Source: Cephalopachus bancanus (taxonomy: Eukaryota; Chordata; Mammalia; Primates; Tarsiidae). Taken from it: DNA of 64,000 bases. The DNA lies in the NCBI GenBank assembly GCA_027257055.1, contig JAPVLO010000019.1, positions 14,341,001 through 14,405,000 on the forward strand. Reading direction: 5' to 3'. The notes beneath the pieces were generated by a model, which did no database searches, was not told the origin of the DNA, and saw only the letters and a program-made list of their open reading frames with translations. Numbering within the stretch: the stretch's first letter is position 1; each line of letters begins with the position of its first letter. Positions 1-42,372 of the stretch are shown here, in pieces. Both the position numbers and the translations under genes were made by a program.

Positions 1-114
1 TAATGATATCCAGATTTAAAATTTATTAATTGAGCCATATTTACTTATTGGGCCATTTTATCTACTATTGTAACTAATATTTTGATAAAACTCTACACTT
101 TATAAGCATATATA

Positions 115-255
115 TACTCTATTACTTTTGAATTACATAAACGCCTAAGGAAGTAGGTATTACTGTATTATTATTATACCCTCTTTCTAGATGCATAAAC
201 TAGAGGGTACCTGTGAGGGTAACAGACTTGCCCAGATCTCAGACTCTATTATCTC
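115..255 (+). repeat. MIR fragment
   Basis: Degenerate MIR core: GTAGGTATTACTGTATTATTATTAT followed by a decayed form of the ATGAGGAAACTGAGGC region and ACAGACTTGCCCAGATCTC, which resembles the MIR segment around ...ACTTGCCCAAGGTC. Confidence 0.5.
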
Positions 256-373
256 TGAATATTATTAACATACCATTAATATTTTATAATACCTTTCTTT
301 TGGTATGGTAGACTAGACCAATATATTTTCATTTCTTTGAAAATGCTGATTAAAATTTAAATTTATTCCACAG

Positions 374-30650
<30,277 letters not shown>

Positions 30651-31230
30651 CTCTTCAAGAAAAATGAATTCATACATTATAAAAGTAAGATAATTTTCCT
30701 TTTATTATGCTTTATATTTTTAAAAGTTGTCCAGTTTTTCAGGGTCAAATGTTTTCCATAAATGTGATCATTTATTTGTGAATGACTCATATTAGAGTTG
30801 TCTTACCTAACCTGTAGGATTGCATGAATCATGTTGGGACCTCTGGACACAGACCTTACCTCAGTGTCAGCCAGTTTTTAGGTTAACTTGATGAATTATA
30901 GAAATAAAGACAAAAGTCATTTTTACAGTACTGCATTAAATGTTGGGGATTGATCCTAAAATATCAAACTTTACATGAAAATTGTCTTGTTTCATAGGAA
31001 ATATAATTATTATTTTTTAATCTTTCAGAATGTACAATGGTCATATCCTTGACCGTCCATTAGCAGAATCTCACTGGGTCTAAATACAAGATAATTATAT
31101 CTTGTTAGCCCAAACAACTGCATTCCTGTTTTTGGCCAGAACAGGACCTCAGCAGATTCCAAACCATTTTTCTTGAATCTCAGTGTTTTTAGACTTGCAG
31201 TTCCAAGTCAGTTTCTTTAAATACCATTTC

Positions 31231-31500
31231 CTTGGCTCAGCCTGAAATCCCAGCACTTTGGGAGGCCAAGACAAGTAGATTGCCTGAGCCCGTGGGTTTG
31301 AGACCAATCCGGACAACTTGACGAGACCTGTCTCTAAATAAAAAATTAGCTGGGAGTGGTAGTGCATGCCTTTAGTTCTGGCTACTTGGAAAACTGAGTT
31401 GGAAGAATCGTCAGAGCCCAGCAGGTTGGCGCTGGGGTGGCTGTGAGCATGTCACTGCTCTCCAGCCTGGGTATGGAGTGAGACTGCAACTCAAAAAAAA
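31231..31500 (+). mobile_element. Alu, plus strand, 5'-truncated
   Basis: TTGGCTCAGCCTGAAATCCC, CGTGGGTTTGAGACCAATCC, TAGTGCATGCCTTTAGTTCT, then A-tail. Confidence 0.9.
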
Positions 31501-31522
31501 TAATAATATATATATAATTTCT

Positions 31523-31818
31523 TGGCTGGGTGTAGTGGCTCAAGTCTGTAATCTCAGCACTTTGGGAGGCCAAGGTGAGAGGATTGCCTGAGCCCACGGG
31601 TTTGAGACCAGCCTGGGCAACTTAGGGAGACCTCATTTCTACAATAAATTTTTAAAAAGTTAACTGGGTGTGGTAGTGCACGCCTGTAGTTATGGCTACT
31701 TGGAAGGCTGAGGTGGAAGGACCGCCTGAGCCCAGTGGGTCAATGCTGGGGTGGCCATGAGCATGCCACTGCACTCCAGCCTGAACAATGAACTGAGACT
31801 TCAACTAAAAAAAAAAAA
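31523..31818 (+). mobile_element. Alu, plus strand
   Basis: GGCTGGGTGTAGTGGCTCAAG, CCCACGGGTTTGAGACCAGC, CCACTGCACTCCAGCCTGAA, A-tail. ATTTCTTG-like duplications flank it. In tandem with the previous Alu. Confidence 0.92.
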
Positions 31819-31829
31819 TCATTTCTTGC

Positions 31830-32290
31830 ACTCATTTCTTTGTTTCTTTGATAAATCAAGGAGTATTATAGATTCCGAATCCATCCAAGTTGCTGTGAAG
31901 TCCATAATTTTCCCTTCTTTATGGCTGTGTAGTATTCCATTGTGTATATGTACCACATTTTTTTGCTCCAGTCCACTTTCAATGGGCAGCATGGTTGGTT
32001 CCATGTTTTTGCTATTGTGAATAGTGCTGCAATAAACAGGCATGTGCAGGTATCTTTTATAGGATGATTTGAGTTCCTTCAAGTATATTCCCAGAAGGAG
32101 GATTACTGGGTCATGTAGAAGGTCAATTTTTAGATTTTTTAGGAATTGCCACATTGTTTTCCAGAGTTTGTACTAGTTCACACTGCCACTGACAGCATTC
32201 CCTTTCCCCCTCATCCTCTCCAGCATCTGTTTTTAGAATTATTGATGATGGCCATCCTGACTGAAGTTAGGTAGTATCTCAGTGTGGTAG
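31830..32290 (-). mobile_element. L1 fragment, minus strand
   Basis: Antisense to C-terminal ORF2: the minus strand reads [20 protein letters not shown] and IDLLHDPVILLLGIYLKEL. Both ends truncated. Confidence 0.85.
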
Positions 32291-33235
32291 CATCCAGTAA
32301 AAAAGCTACAACAAAGAACCCCTTTGGAATAAGCAATTGTATGTATCACAGTAATAAGCACAATATAAGGAGTTGAACATTAAAGATACCAAGACAACTC
32401 TATTCACAGAACTGCATCTAGAATTTGAATGTCTGTGAAAAGCGAAATATTAGCATCTAAAACAAAATCACTTGTGTACAGGTATTTCATGGATATCTAT
32501 TTTTTATCTGTTTGCTTTACTTTGGTTTTGATGAACAGCCATGTAATAACAGCAAAATTCTGCTCTGGCAGTTTGCCAATTGACTATATTGATTTGGGAA
32601 GATCAGAATCAGTTCTGACTATATGATGGTTAAGTAGATGAGACTGGTAGTAACTGGTTAGGATAGAGAAAATGTAATCTTAATTTGGTTAATAGCAAAG
32701 AGACATAACTATTAATATACAAATATGAGTCACTAGCCAATACCACAAATATTTTATAGAACATAATTCTGTAAAATATATACAATTTCACAGGATTTTT
32801 CCAGTATTTTGAATCTTTAGTGGTCATTACCATTGCTTGTGAGATCAATGCTATTACAAATTTTTCTGTGTTAAATATTTTACATGATAATATTGTATCA
32901 GTCTTCTAGACTTCCCAGTATTTTGACTCAAGACCGCTGTTGCATTTGTTCACTATCCCCAACACCTTGCACAGTGCTACACAGTAGGTTCCCAACAAAC
33001 ATTTGATAGATAAGTGACAGGAAAAAAATTGAAATGAAAAATCTCACAGAAACTTAATTGTTTACATATACATATATTCAAATATAATCAAGTTACAAAA
33101 ACTTATTACATTTGAACATATGGCATTAGTATTCATAATGAGCATTATAAATCAGCTGTAATACAAGCGATTTGCTGATGCCATGTACTGTTTTTTAAAT
33201 TAAATTTTTCCTAAGGTAGCTAATGGATACTAGAC
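32291..33235 (+). other. Intron sequence with L2-like piece
   Basis: 32940-33010 (CCCAACACCTTGCACAGTGC, ACAGTAGGTTCCCAACAAAC) resembles the L2 3' end. No gene recognised. Confidence 0.5.
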
Positions 33236-33526
33236 TTTTTTTTTTTTTTTTTGAGTTGGAGTCTCACTCTGTCGCCCAGACTGGAGTGCAGTGGCCGCTC
33301 CCGGCCACCACAGCCTCGACCTGCTGGGCTCCGGCGATCCTTCCGCCTCAGCCTTCCAAGTAGCTGGAACTACAGGCATGTGCTACCATGCCCAGCTAAT
33401 GTTTTGATTTATTGTAGAGATGAGGTCTCGCTGCCCAGGCGGGTCTCAAACCCACGGGCTCAGGCAATCCACTCACCTCAGCCTCCCAAAGGTGCGGGAT
33501 TACAGGCTGAGCCACCGAACCCGGCT
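33236..33526 (-). mobile_element. younger-type Alu, minus strand
   Basis: T-run, GAGTTGGAGTCTCACTCTGT, GTGGCCGCTCCCGGCCAC, GCCTCCCAAAGGTGCGGGAT, CCGAACCCGGCT. Target duplication GATACTAGACTTTT before and after. The frame 33251-33565 is Alu-derived. Confidence 0.95.
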
Positions 33527-33944
33527 GATACTAGACTTTTAAAAGTAGTTTCTTCTGCTTTATAGCTCAGATTTGCAATTCATTCAATTCACATTTATAT
33601 TGAATAAGTCTGATATTGATATTCCTAATTTAATCATATTACTAAATGATATCTTTATATTTTTCTCTTTTTGAACTATATTCGCAAATTTTCTATGGCC
33701 TTGTTATAAAATACTTCTTAGTTCAGCAGTTTCGATAGTTATAATGTACCTATTAGCCATAGTAGTACTAAAAAGTAGATTAAATCTAGCTTGCCTAGCC
33801 TTCCCTCTCATACAATATAAATTAAAAATGCTGTGCTTCAATGCACGTGGAGTTTCAAAAGTATTTCCCTAAATCTCCTTTCTAACTCAGTTGTCACTCC
33901 TCAACTCTACTGGGCTCAGAGCAGAACATCACAGAACCCTGCCA

Positions 33945-34115
33945 CTCAAATCGTAGCCCAAAACCAGCACCACTGGCATCACCTGGAAGCTTAATAGAAA
34001 TATAGAATCTTGGGCCTTACCCTAGACCTACTGAATCAAATTGTATTTTTTTGAATTTTAATAAGTTCCTCTCTTGTATATGCACATTAAAGTTTGAGAA
34101 GTATTGGTCTAGAGG
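33945..34115 (+). mobile_element. MER5A-like hAT non-autonomous element
   Basis: CACTGGCATCACCTGGAAGC, TTAATAGAAATATAGAATCTTG, GACCTACTGAATCAAATTG, CATTAAAGTTTGAGAAGTAT: the usual MER5A order. Confidence 0.75.
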
Positions 34116-35266
34116 TCTGTATTCAAGAACACATCTACTGAGCCCTCTAGCATAGAAAACAATTTTGAACAAGGGATGCTATTACAACAAATAATGAGTT
34201 TGTTACTTTCGGGTGCTTTTTGTGGTGAACGCAATAATTTCATGTTTTCTGTTTCCTTTCAAGGTATCATTGCTGGAATTGGACAGAAGCAGCTTCCCAC
34301 AGGAAGGTGCCATTGGCCCCAGTTGTCCTTATATCCCTTTGGCTGGATACACAGAATATGGATTCGTTCTCTCCAATTTGTTGCTTAAAAGATACACCTT
34401 ATGGATCCAATATATAACTTGTTACAACTAACACAAATTCCTGTTAAATATTAAAAGTAGTTCCAGTTTGTTAATCAACCTAGAAAATATCTTCTATCAA
34501 ACACTTGGAATAAATTCATGGGCCTGCTTTCACCCAAATATTTGGGTAGCACAGTTTATCACATAAAAACATCATTAATCATCTGATTTCTGATTCAGAA
34601 AATGGAGACTTAAGATCCTGTTTAAGATTTAGAAGATTTCAAGTCATATTATAATAATAAGCTTTATTTGTAAAACTTGTTACCTTTAAGAAGGTAGAAG
34701 TAGCAAATGAGACTTCCATTTTTTTCCTCTGATGTGAATCCAGACACAAACTGAGTGAACTATAATAACTAAGAGATCATTACAGAGTCCAAGTGGCCTA
34801 CAGTTGAAGCTCGCCATCCATTTTTGCCTGACATTTATTCTAGCCTTTGTTCCCAACTGGAAAATAATTGTGGACTTTGAAGCTTGAGCTCACTGATAAA
34901 GCAGTTGGCTAGAAAACTTTCATCAGAACATATACGTTTCCATTACATCAGAAATATATTTTCATCTCTTCTAATCTTCTTAAATTGGGGGAAAATTTAT
35001 GATAACAATTATGAAGATTGTTTTATGACTTTCTTTTGTCAGTTTTGCTGTTATAACTTCTGTTTTGGGGTTGTTTTTCCTATTGAACATAGTGAAACTA
35101 TTGAATTTGTGTTAAGAATTCCTGAGGGTCAAGAGATTAATCCTCTAGTGACATCTGTATTATTTTTGTGTACACTCATCAAAAGTATCACAGTTAAACA
35201 GTATTTTTCTCAAACACCGATTAAGATTAAATTATGCAAATCATTAAAAATCACATACTTTTGGAA

Positions 35267-35326
35267 ATTTAGTTCACATGAACTAAATGGCATGATGTTT
35301 GGAAATTTAGTTTAAGATAAACTAAA
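35267..35326. repeat. Two tandem palindromes
   Basis: Unit 1 arms ATTTAGTTCA / TGAACTAAAT (35267-35288, 2-nt centre). Unit 2 arms TTTAGTTTA / TAAACTAAA (35306-35326, 3-nt centre). Each is preceded by GGAAA and followed by related sequence, so they look like a diverged tandem duplication of about 38 bp. Confidence 0.8.
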
Positions 35327-36507
35327 GTGGTATGTTTGTTGATGCCAAAATGTTCAGCTTCAGTAAATATATCAAGAAGCTCTTGTGCCTTGTATGCACT
35401 ATTTTTAAAAAATTTTATTTTTTCTTTATTTGAATGAAGTATAAGTTTTGTAAGTGTTAACAATTAGAACAATAAGCTGTATACTTTTTGGTACCGATTT
35501 TGAGAATTTAAAGCAGATTACCTTTTAAAACTACACAGCTAAGTAATTGGTATTTAATCAAAGAGAAAATGGTAATTAATATTTCAAAATCTTTGTTAAA
35601 TAAAAATTCAACACAAAAGAAGACCAGAGGATAGTGGAATAAAAGATACTTGCAATTACTCATCTTTGCTAAAAACATGAAGAGTTTTATATTAAATGTG
35701 CTTATGGAAAAACTAATGTCAGGCAAGTCCACGTTATCATTTGAGTACAAGTCTTGGAACAATCGAATGGCAGTTTATTCTTAAACAGTTTGATCTGATG
35801 ATAATCTGCTTCAAGAAATCTCAGAAGATATGATATCCTTTTCCTTTTATCTTAAAGCATGTCTTGGTCATTTTTTAAACCTGAAGTGCCGGACTGGAAC
35901 CTATTGCTCACTTCTAGAAATCTTAAGAGCAACAGCAGCATGTTATGTGTTAAGAATTTTGGGCAGCCAGATTCCCTCCCCCCCCAAAGCACAGTTCTGT
36001 AGCTGTTTTCCTGGGTAGGATTCTGTTAGGTATTCCTCTGTCAAACTGGAAGCTAGGAAAAAAGAGGGATTTTTATCCTTTGTTCTGCTAGAATACTATT
36101 AAATCCCCCTCTCTTAGGCCTTTTAAGTAATTATTTAGATACATAAGTAACTACACATTAAGATCAGATTTGAAAAAGTTAAAAAAAATTTCATTGTTGT
36201 AATGGTTCCCTTTCTGTTTTCATACAATGAAAACTTTTTAACATTCTTGGGGGGGGGCATTAGTTTAGTTTTTAGATTGCAGGGGGTTATACTTTTTGGA
36301 GATGATTGCATATCTCATTAGACTATAAAACTCAGGTACACTGTAATAGACAACTGTTGGAAATATGGCATATGTTTAAAAAAAGCTATCTTAAATAGAG
36401 AAATCAAAGGTATAGTATGTTTATAAAAAACTAGGCTAGCAATCATGTGACTCATTCTTCAAGTAAACAACATATGAAAAAACTGTTACTCCATTATATT
36501 ATAAACT

Positions 36508-36561
36508 AGTACATTTTCTCTGTTTTGAAATACCAAGTACATTTTCTCTGTTTTGAAATAC
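36508..36561. repeat. 28-bp tandem duplication
   Basis: AGTACATTTTCTCTGTTTTG followed by AAATAC appears at 36508-36533 and identically at 36536-36561, with a 2-nt spacer. Confidence 0.9.
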
Positions 36562-38037
36562 TTGCTGGGGATCCTGAAGTCATACTATATACTTTGGTAT
36601 ATATTTATATTATCAAATACTTATAAAAGTGATGATTCTGACACCTTTGAGGTTTGGTTTTTTTTTAAACCCACAGATACACAAAACCTCAGAAAATGGT
36701 AAATGCAAAGTGACTCACATTGTAAACCATGACAAAGGTATCCCCCTGGACAGCCATGCACCCCACCCTCACAGACAACAAATACAGATCTAATGTTTTG
36801 ACCAAAGTGACACATTTCAACAATGGGTTTTTCAAAAATAACATGTTTCTAGATGAGATCCTTCTGTGGAAACTTGTTCTTCCTAAAGAAAACTACCTGG
36901 TTTAATCCCAAATGTTTTACACTCCTTTTCCGCATAGCCATTTCAGCGTGTATTTCCTCTTACATACAGAAGAGGACTGTGTTATACACTTAAAGTATTT
37001 ATTACTCTTTTACAAAGACACTACTGCAGTTTTTAAACTTTGTCTTGGTAAAAATTCATAGATTCTACTTTTCATTGAAAATTTTAGCAATCTGATCATG
37101 TAACAGCATTAAAAGCATTAAATATATGCCAACATTAGAGAAGTCTGTATTTTAAAATCAAGCAAACTGTTCCCCACCAGATTTCCTTTAGGATTTATTA
37201 CCAAAGGATCTTATTTTGTTACAGAGCACCAGAAATCGTGTTATACTTTATCATGATACAAGCCACTCATTTTCCTTTTCTCTTTCCCATGATAGATTTG
37301 TTAACTTTTATAGTAGTTTCCTGACTTGTGAACAGTGGACATCACTGAAGGGATGAATTCAAGTAGGCTTGTTTCAAAAGAATTCCTGTAGGTAAAGAAT
37401 TATGAACATGAAATATCTCCCACACCATGTTTAGTGTGGCAGGAGGCTCTGAATTAGATTGTCTATTTTTTTTCTCATCATACAGTCCCCTTGAAATATG
37501 ACTAAAGAGGATACTCTACCTTCACACAGTCTAGGTGACTAGTAGCTCAGTCTGTAACACTATTTGTTCGTATACCGGCAAAAAGTTCAAATACGATCTG
37601 AACAATGCCAGTAAAGACAACTTTAAATCATTTGCAGCCAGTTCTCACTGCAGGAAAATGAAAGCCAAAACGAAACTGGTGATAAATGTTCAAAGATCGA
37701 TCTGTGATGTTCTTGTCCATAGCCAGCACTCAGAATTTCCATATTGTTTGCAACTGGGGGGAAATGTCTGTTAAGACTATTTATGCTCCAAGCTGGCTTC
37801 TTTCTGTAAGTACCAATTAAACCAAAGGAGACTGTATTAATAAATCATTTAAAATTCCGGTTTATGCTACGTAAAGAAGCTCCCTATTGGTCTGAAAGGA
37901 TAGTACTATTTTATGATTTTTGAAAACAAACTATGACTTATGCTGCATCTTCTGGAGAAGGTTTGGTGTGAGGAGCTCCATCCCGACCTGAATTTATTAA
38001 TACTTAACTGTTCCTGTTTGATAAAGGTGCTTAATCA

Positions 38038-38043
38038 AATAAA
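38038..38043 (+). terminator. ZDHHC2: Candidate ZDHHC2 polyadenylation signal AATAAA
   Basis: Canonical hexamer in ATCAAATAAAAAAATACC near the end of the repeat-poor block, 340 bp before an Alu begins. Alternatives are 37840 (ATTAATAAATC) and, if the 3' UTR intron is not used, 30902 (GAAATAAAGAC). Confidence 0.35.
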
Positions 38044-38387
38044 AAAATACCATGCTCCAAAGTAAAATTATTTTGATCCTGAATTAAAGAACTGATAACA
38101 TGTAAAGCTTCAGTTCTTCTGTTGTACTTTATTGAGCTGTAAAAGCAAGGCTATTGTCAGAGTTTAGATTTCATGTCTCTTTCTGTCCATATGTATGACT
38201 CCCTAATGCATACTATTAAAAGCTTCCTAAATGACCTATTTGTTGTGTGGAAGTCGAATATATTTTTTAAAGCAATCTTAATTACACATTTATCTTAGAG
38301 TAACATGCAAATGTTTTAAAGTTCTTTAAAAATACCTACTTAGGCAAAAGTAGAGGATACGAAAGAGCCCCTCTAAAGAATAAACAG

Positions 38388-38634
38388 GGCTGGGCATGGT
38401 GGCTCACTCTCGTAATCCCAGCGCTTTGGGAGGCAGAGGCAGGAAGAGTACCAGTAGTTTGAGAACAGCCTGAGCCATACAGTGAGACCTTGCCTCTACA
38501 AAAAATGAAAAAAATTAGCTAGATGTGGTGTGCGCCTGTTGTCCCAGCTCCTTGGGAGGCTGAGGCAGGAGGACTGCTGGAGACTGTTGCTGTTTGGGCA
38601 ACAAAGGGAGACCTCGACTCAAAAAAAAAAAAAA
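38388..38634 (+). mobile_element. Alu, plus strand
   Basis: GGGCTGGGCATGGTGGCTCA, CAGCGCTTTGGGAGGCAGAG, GTTTGAGAACAGCCTGAGCC, then a shortened right monomer and A-tail. Confidence 0.9.
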
Positions 38635-38830
38635 TTGATGGAAGGAGTCTGTATATATACATATAGTTCAAGAATCGTTTGTTTTTATACATGGGCTTTG
38701 CAGTGATACGATTCCTGTATCAATTACCAATATTTAGAAACCAAAAGAGGTATATGGCACCATGAGTGAAACAGGTCCCCATCAAAACCACTTAAGATCT
38801 ATGACATAGCTAATAAGATGTAAAACATAA

Positions 38831-39160
38831 GTCCCACTGGGTCCTTCAAACTGGGACTTCCTAACAATTTGGAAGCCAAAGGAGGACATTCAGCCTGAAG
38901 CTAAAGGAACCCCAATTTATTGGTGTGGTACTGGAGAAAGACCCGTCTTTTGGGAGAAGCCAATACAGAAGTGTGTGAAAGCAGTGGATTTCTCCCCCTA
39001 TGGAAAGGAAAAGGGGAGTTTATATTCACAAATGCCTCTCATGTACAACAAATTCCTGCATGCCAGAAAAGAGAGTATTGACCAGGTCATCTTCATAAAG
39101 AAAATGACTAATTTTGGAGAAAGGCAGCTTGGTTTATTCAACTACAGACTGCAGTTATGA
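38831..39160 (+). pseudogene. Unassigned 109-codon open frame, possible retrocopy remnant
   Basis: Open from after TAA at 38828 to TGA at 39158-39160, with no Met at its start. It reads GPSNWDFLTIWKPKEDIQPE, then GTPIYWCGTGERPVFWEKPI, QKCVKAVDFSPYGKEKGSLY and ends RQLGLFNYRLQL. Composition is protein-like (many W, K, P) and base composition is clearly less AT-rich than its flanks, unlike the random frames nearby. I do not recognise the family. It lies between ZDHHC2 and CNOT7 just after an Alu. It could be a piece of a processed pseudogene or an old transposon ORF. Confidence 0.35.
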
Positions 39161-39739
39161 AGCAATGAAATGCACTTCTAAAGGAAACAAATAGTTCATT
39201 TGCCTTTATACCCAATCTTAAATATAACTAATGCTATAGAAAACTAATACAGGTACTAACAAATGCAAACTATCTAGTGAGAATGTACGTGAAAATCCTG
39301 TTTTCTCATAGTTTTCACTCTATGCTGATTTTTTTAACTTTCAAAACCTCCATGATAACTCTGCTGGACATGGATGATGTATATATAGATATAGATATAT
39401 TTATATTCCTTTATTTTTGTGTCTTAACAGAAAAATAAAAGGTAACATTAAGCTACAAATGAAACACACTCATATAAATTATACTTCTTAACATTGCACA
39501 TGGCATGTGTAAACTGACCATAACTCATTATAAAGCACCCACACACAGAATGTTATTTTTTTGTTCTATCCCTAACTGAAGAAATTATAAACTCGTAACA
39601 CATTCACTTTATAGAATTGAGGTCACATCTTATATATCCATAATATGATTCCACTTCAGCTTGTTTGTTCAAAGGAACCACTACATTTGGCACTGCAGAT
39701 GAAATACCAAACAGGACACATATGGACTCCTGTTTCCTC

Positions 39740-41955
39740 TCATACAGTGGTAGACAAATCTTTTCTCTAAAAGGCCAGGTAAATATTTGAGGCTCTGCAG
39801 GCTAAAAGACAAAAATCCAAGACATTATTTAGGTACTTACATAAGGAGAAAACAAATGCTCACAAAATGTTATTTAAAAGTTTGAAAACTTAGAAAACAA
39901 CTGGGTATTTTTTAAAAAAACATATGGGTCTACTAATGATAAAAATGGAATTTGGGGGAGGAGGAGAACACTTGATCAATTTGGGCTCAAAGTTAGTGTT
40001 CTCTATCAAAATTAATTGAAAATGTCCATCTGTTGTTAAATAGTGATTTGTAATGCGATTTCATATATTTTGGCTTTGAAAGTATCTTTTCCATAGATAG
40101 GTCTAGGTACCACTAAATACTGACACACACCCACGAGCATATTTTATTTAAGTATAGTCACCCTTTGTAAGGCAATTTTAAGATTCCATTAGTCTTTTCT
40201 TGGTGTTTGCTACTTTTAGCACGTCATTCGTTCTAGAGTATTTATTTCCAACAGAAAAGTAAAAGGAAGCTCTTCAACTGCAGTTACATATTTTCTGAAA
40301 TTACAGTGTTCTTTGCACTTGCATCAAGATCCAAAAAATGCTAAGGGAACTGCAGGAAAATATACCACTAGAAATATATGTGGAGAGATCTCACTTCTTG
40401 TTTTAAATTTTGATAGCACAATATATATAAAGCAGCTTGACAATCTTACTATTCAAGTCAGTCTTAAAATGACTTTTACCACAGTATAAATGTTTTGCTT
40501 TGTAATTTTAGGTCAAGTTCATTAAGAAACATTATCAAGTCTGTGGCAAAAATTAATTTGTACAGCTACTCAAATGTTCAAAAATAGGGGTTAAGGACAG
40601 TTTTCATTCAGAAAAAGTTCAGTGCAGCTCAGAGCTTAAAAAAAAATCACAATATATCTTTACCACTAATCCCTCAAACTCCTGTGTGGTAGATCAAATC
40701 AGAATATTCACCCTGTTTCTCACAAAAGTTCATGTAACTAATGGTGGTTAAGTCCACAAGCATGAATGAAGTTCACTGTTGATGCTACCAGTTTAGTAAC
40801 ACCAGTATTTCCTGTAAAGTACTTCCTGGTGAATAATAAAATGAATAGCTATAGGTTTTAAATACCTTATGTATGTAGCTTTATATATGTGACCAACTAA
40901 ACCTTTTCCTACTCCATTCATACCTTTACCACCATCAGTTGCATCACATCTTGGTAGATTCCACTTTAGGTTGTACTGAATGGCTCCTCAGCTTCTTTCA
41001 AAATATTCCCACCTATAGTTTCACACAGACTATTAATAGAGACTAATTCTTCAGTCACTTCAAATCTGGCATCAATTTCTCAAGTGAAGTATAAGGCTGG
41101 GCAGGGCTGACTTAAGAGCCAAAGAAAAACATTCAAAATAATTTGGTGTTTCTTCCAGTGTCCTCATTCGTCAAGTAACTATTGTCATCAAAGGCTAACA
41201 GAAATAAATTTATTTTCTCTGGACATATTTATTTAAGTTACTGCCTTCAAATATGATGTAGCTCATCATTAGTAAATGGCTTTCCTTGCTTGACTCTAAC
41301 AGACTGGCATTTGTAAATACTTCGGTTGCAGCCTCATTTTCATTTTTTATTTTTGTGAAATTATGCTATGATGAGATATTCCATATACATTTTCTAATTC
41401 TTCTGACTTGCTTTCCCATGAGTTAGGAATACTATGTTGAGTTAGTCTGGTATTGTCAACCTATATTGTAATATTTTAGCAATTATAGTGTTACTGCATC
41501 ATAAATAATGCATTACCATATAATTTGATAGGATAATCCATACTCCAATGTGCCTTAAAAGTACAACATTCAAAGTGTACTTTTCTTATTTTGACACACT
41601 GGCATCAACAAGTCACAGAAAAAATAATACATTGTGGTATAGCAATATACATGGTATTCCAAATACTGTCACATTATATTTGCATTACAGTGATTCTATA
41701 GTTTGCTAAGCAACAATGTGAAACAATGAGACACCCACAGGCAGTTTCTGTAGCAGCTACTCAACTTAACCATTATAGCAAAAAAGCAGCCAGATAATAT
41801 GTAAATGATGAATGTGACTGCATTCCAATAAAAATTTATAGACACATTCATATAATTTTTCTATTAGGAAATATTCTTTCAATTTTTTTCCCTCATTTAT
41901 AACTAAAAACCATTTTCAGCTTACAGCCCACAGGCAGCAGGCTGATTCTGAACTA
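39740..41955 (-). mobile_element. hAT-Charlie DNA transposon with degenerate transposase
   Basis: One end holds CTAAAAGGCCAGGTAAATATTTGAGGCTCTGCAGGC; the other holds CCACAGGCAGCAGGCTG and, further in, TTCCAATAAAAATTTATAGAC, both familiar from hAT-Charlie termini. Between them the minus strand around 40,950-40,600 reads DATDGGKGMNGVGKGLVGHI, IHFIIHQEVLYRKYW and, after shifts and stops, sequence like VSTVNFIHARGLNH and HTAVRWLSRG. That is the hAT transposase region also domesticated in GTF2IRD2-like genes. Multiple frameshifts and stops; inactive. Confidence 0.7.
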
Positions 41956-42091
41956 TAAGTTAGTTTAACAGAATATTAGTCCATAATTAATGGCTCAGGA
42001 ACATTAAAAAAACTATCAGCCAATATCTTATACCCCAAAGCAGACTGAGTAAAGGTCATAATGTTCCTCCATAGAAGTTATAAAATACTGA

Positions 42092-42372
42092 ACAGATGCT
42101 TGACTTATGATAGGGTTGCATCCCCAAAATCTCTAAATCAAAAATATCATGTCACAAATTCATTTAATGCAAGTAACAGCAGACAGCCCCCAATTTACAA
42201 TGGTTCTAGTTACAATTTTTTGACTTTGCAATGATGTGTAAGCAATATGCATTCAGTAGAAACTGTGATCCCACTGAAATACCAAGAAGTTTCTGGAATA
42301 TTACAATGGGGCTACCTTTTGATAAAATTGAAAAATCATTAAGTGGAACCACAATAAGTCAGGGACTGTACT
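42092..42372. mobile_element. Probable Tigger/MER-type DNA transposon remnant
   Basis: GCTTGACTTATGATAGGGTTG at one side and CACAATAAGTCAGGGACTGTA at the other are imperfect inverted repeats. The interior AATTTACAATGGTTC and GCAATATGCATTCAGTAGAAAC match a familiar medium-reiteration element. Family name not certain. Confidence 0.45.

Larger units (their letters stand above)
30685..34263 (+). other. ZDHHC2: Inferred 3' UTR intron of ZDHHC2
   Basis: Bounded by GTAAGA at 30685 and by a long pyrimidine tract ending TTTCAAG at 34263. It holds two Alus, an L1 fragment, an inverted Alu, an L2-like piece and a MER5A, while the sequence after 34264 is nearly free of repeats. The contrast and the splice sites support an intron. 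No transcript data are available here. Confidence 0.55.
34264..38060 (+). other. ZDHHC2: Probable non-coding terminal exon (3' UTR) of ZDHHC2
   Basis: Starts after a strong acceptor (TTTCCTTTCAAG). About 3.8 kb with no Alu or L1, the longest SINE-free run on this side of the window, as expected of constrained UTR. AATAAA hexamers occur at 37840 and 38038; the second is followed by an A-run and is the best candidate end. Two hairpin units (35267-35326) and a 28-bp tandem duplication (36508-36561) lie inside. Open frames here (34176, 34884, 35830, 37535) show no homology that I recognise and are treated as chance. Confidence 0.45.

Noticed and set aside
33251..33565. 104-codon frame (and similar ones at 14824, 49246, 53880, 56752, 63018, 63655)
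   Set aside because: They are readings of Alu elements in fixed frames (the recurring SWNYRH or [17 protein letters not shown] peptides), not genes.
34176..34431. Possible protein from 34213-34431 with hydrophobic residues
   Set aside because: Spans the proposed acceptor at 34263 and shows no family resemblance; better explained as 3' UTR sequence.
37535..37774. 79-codon frame with a few CpG sites
   Set aside because: Inside the inferred ZDHHC2 terminal exon, no recognised homology, length expected by chance.
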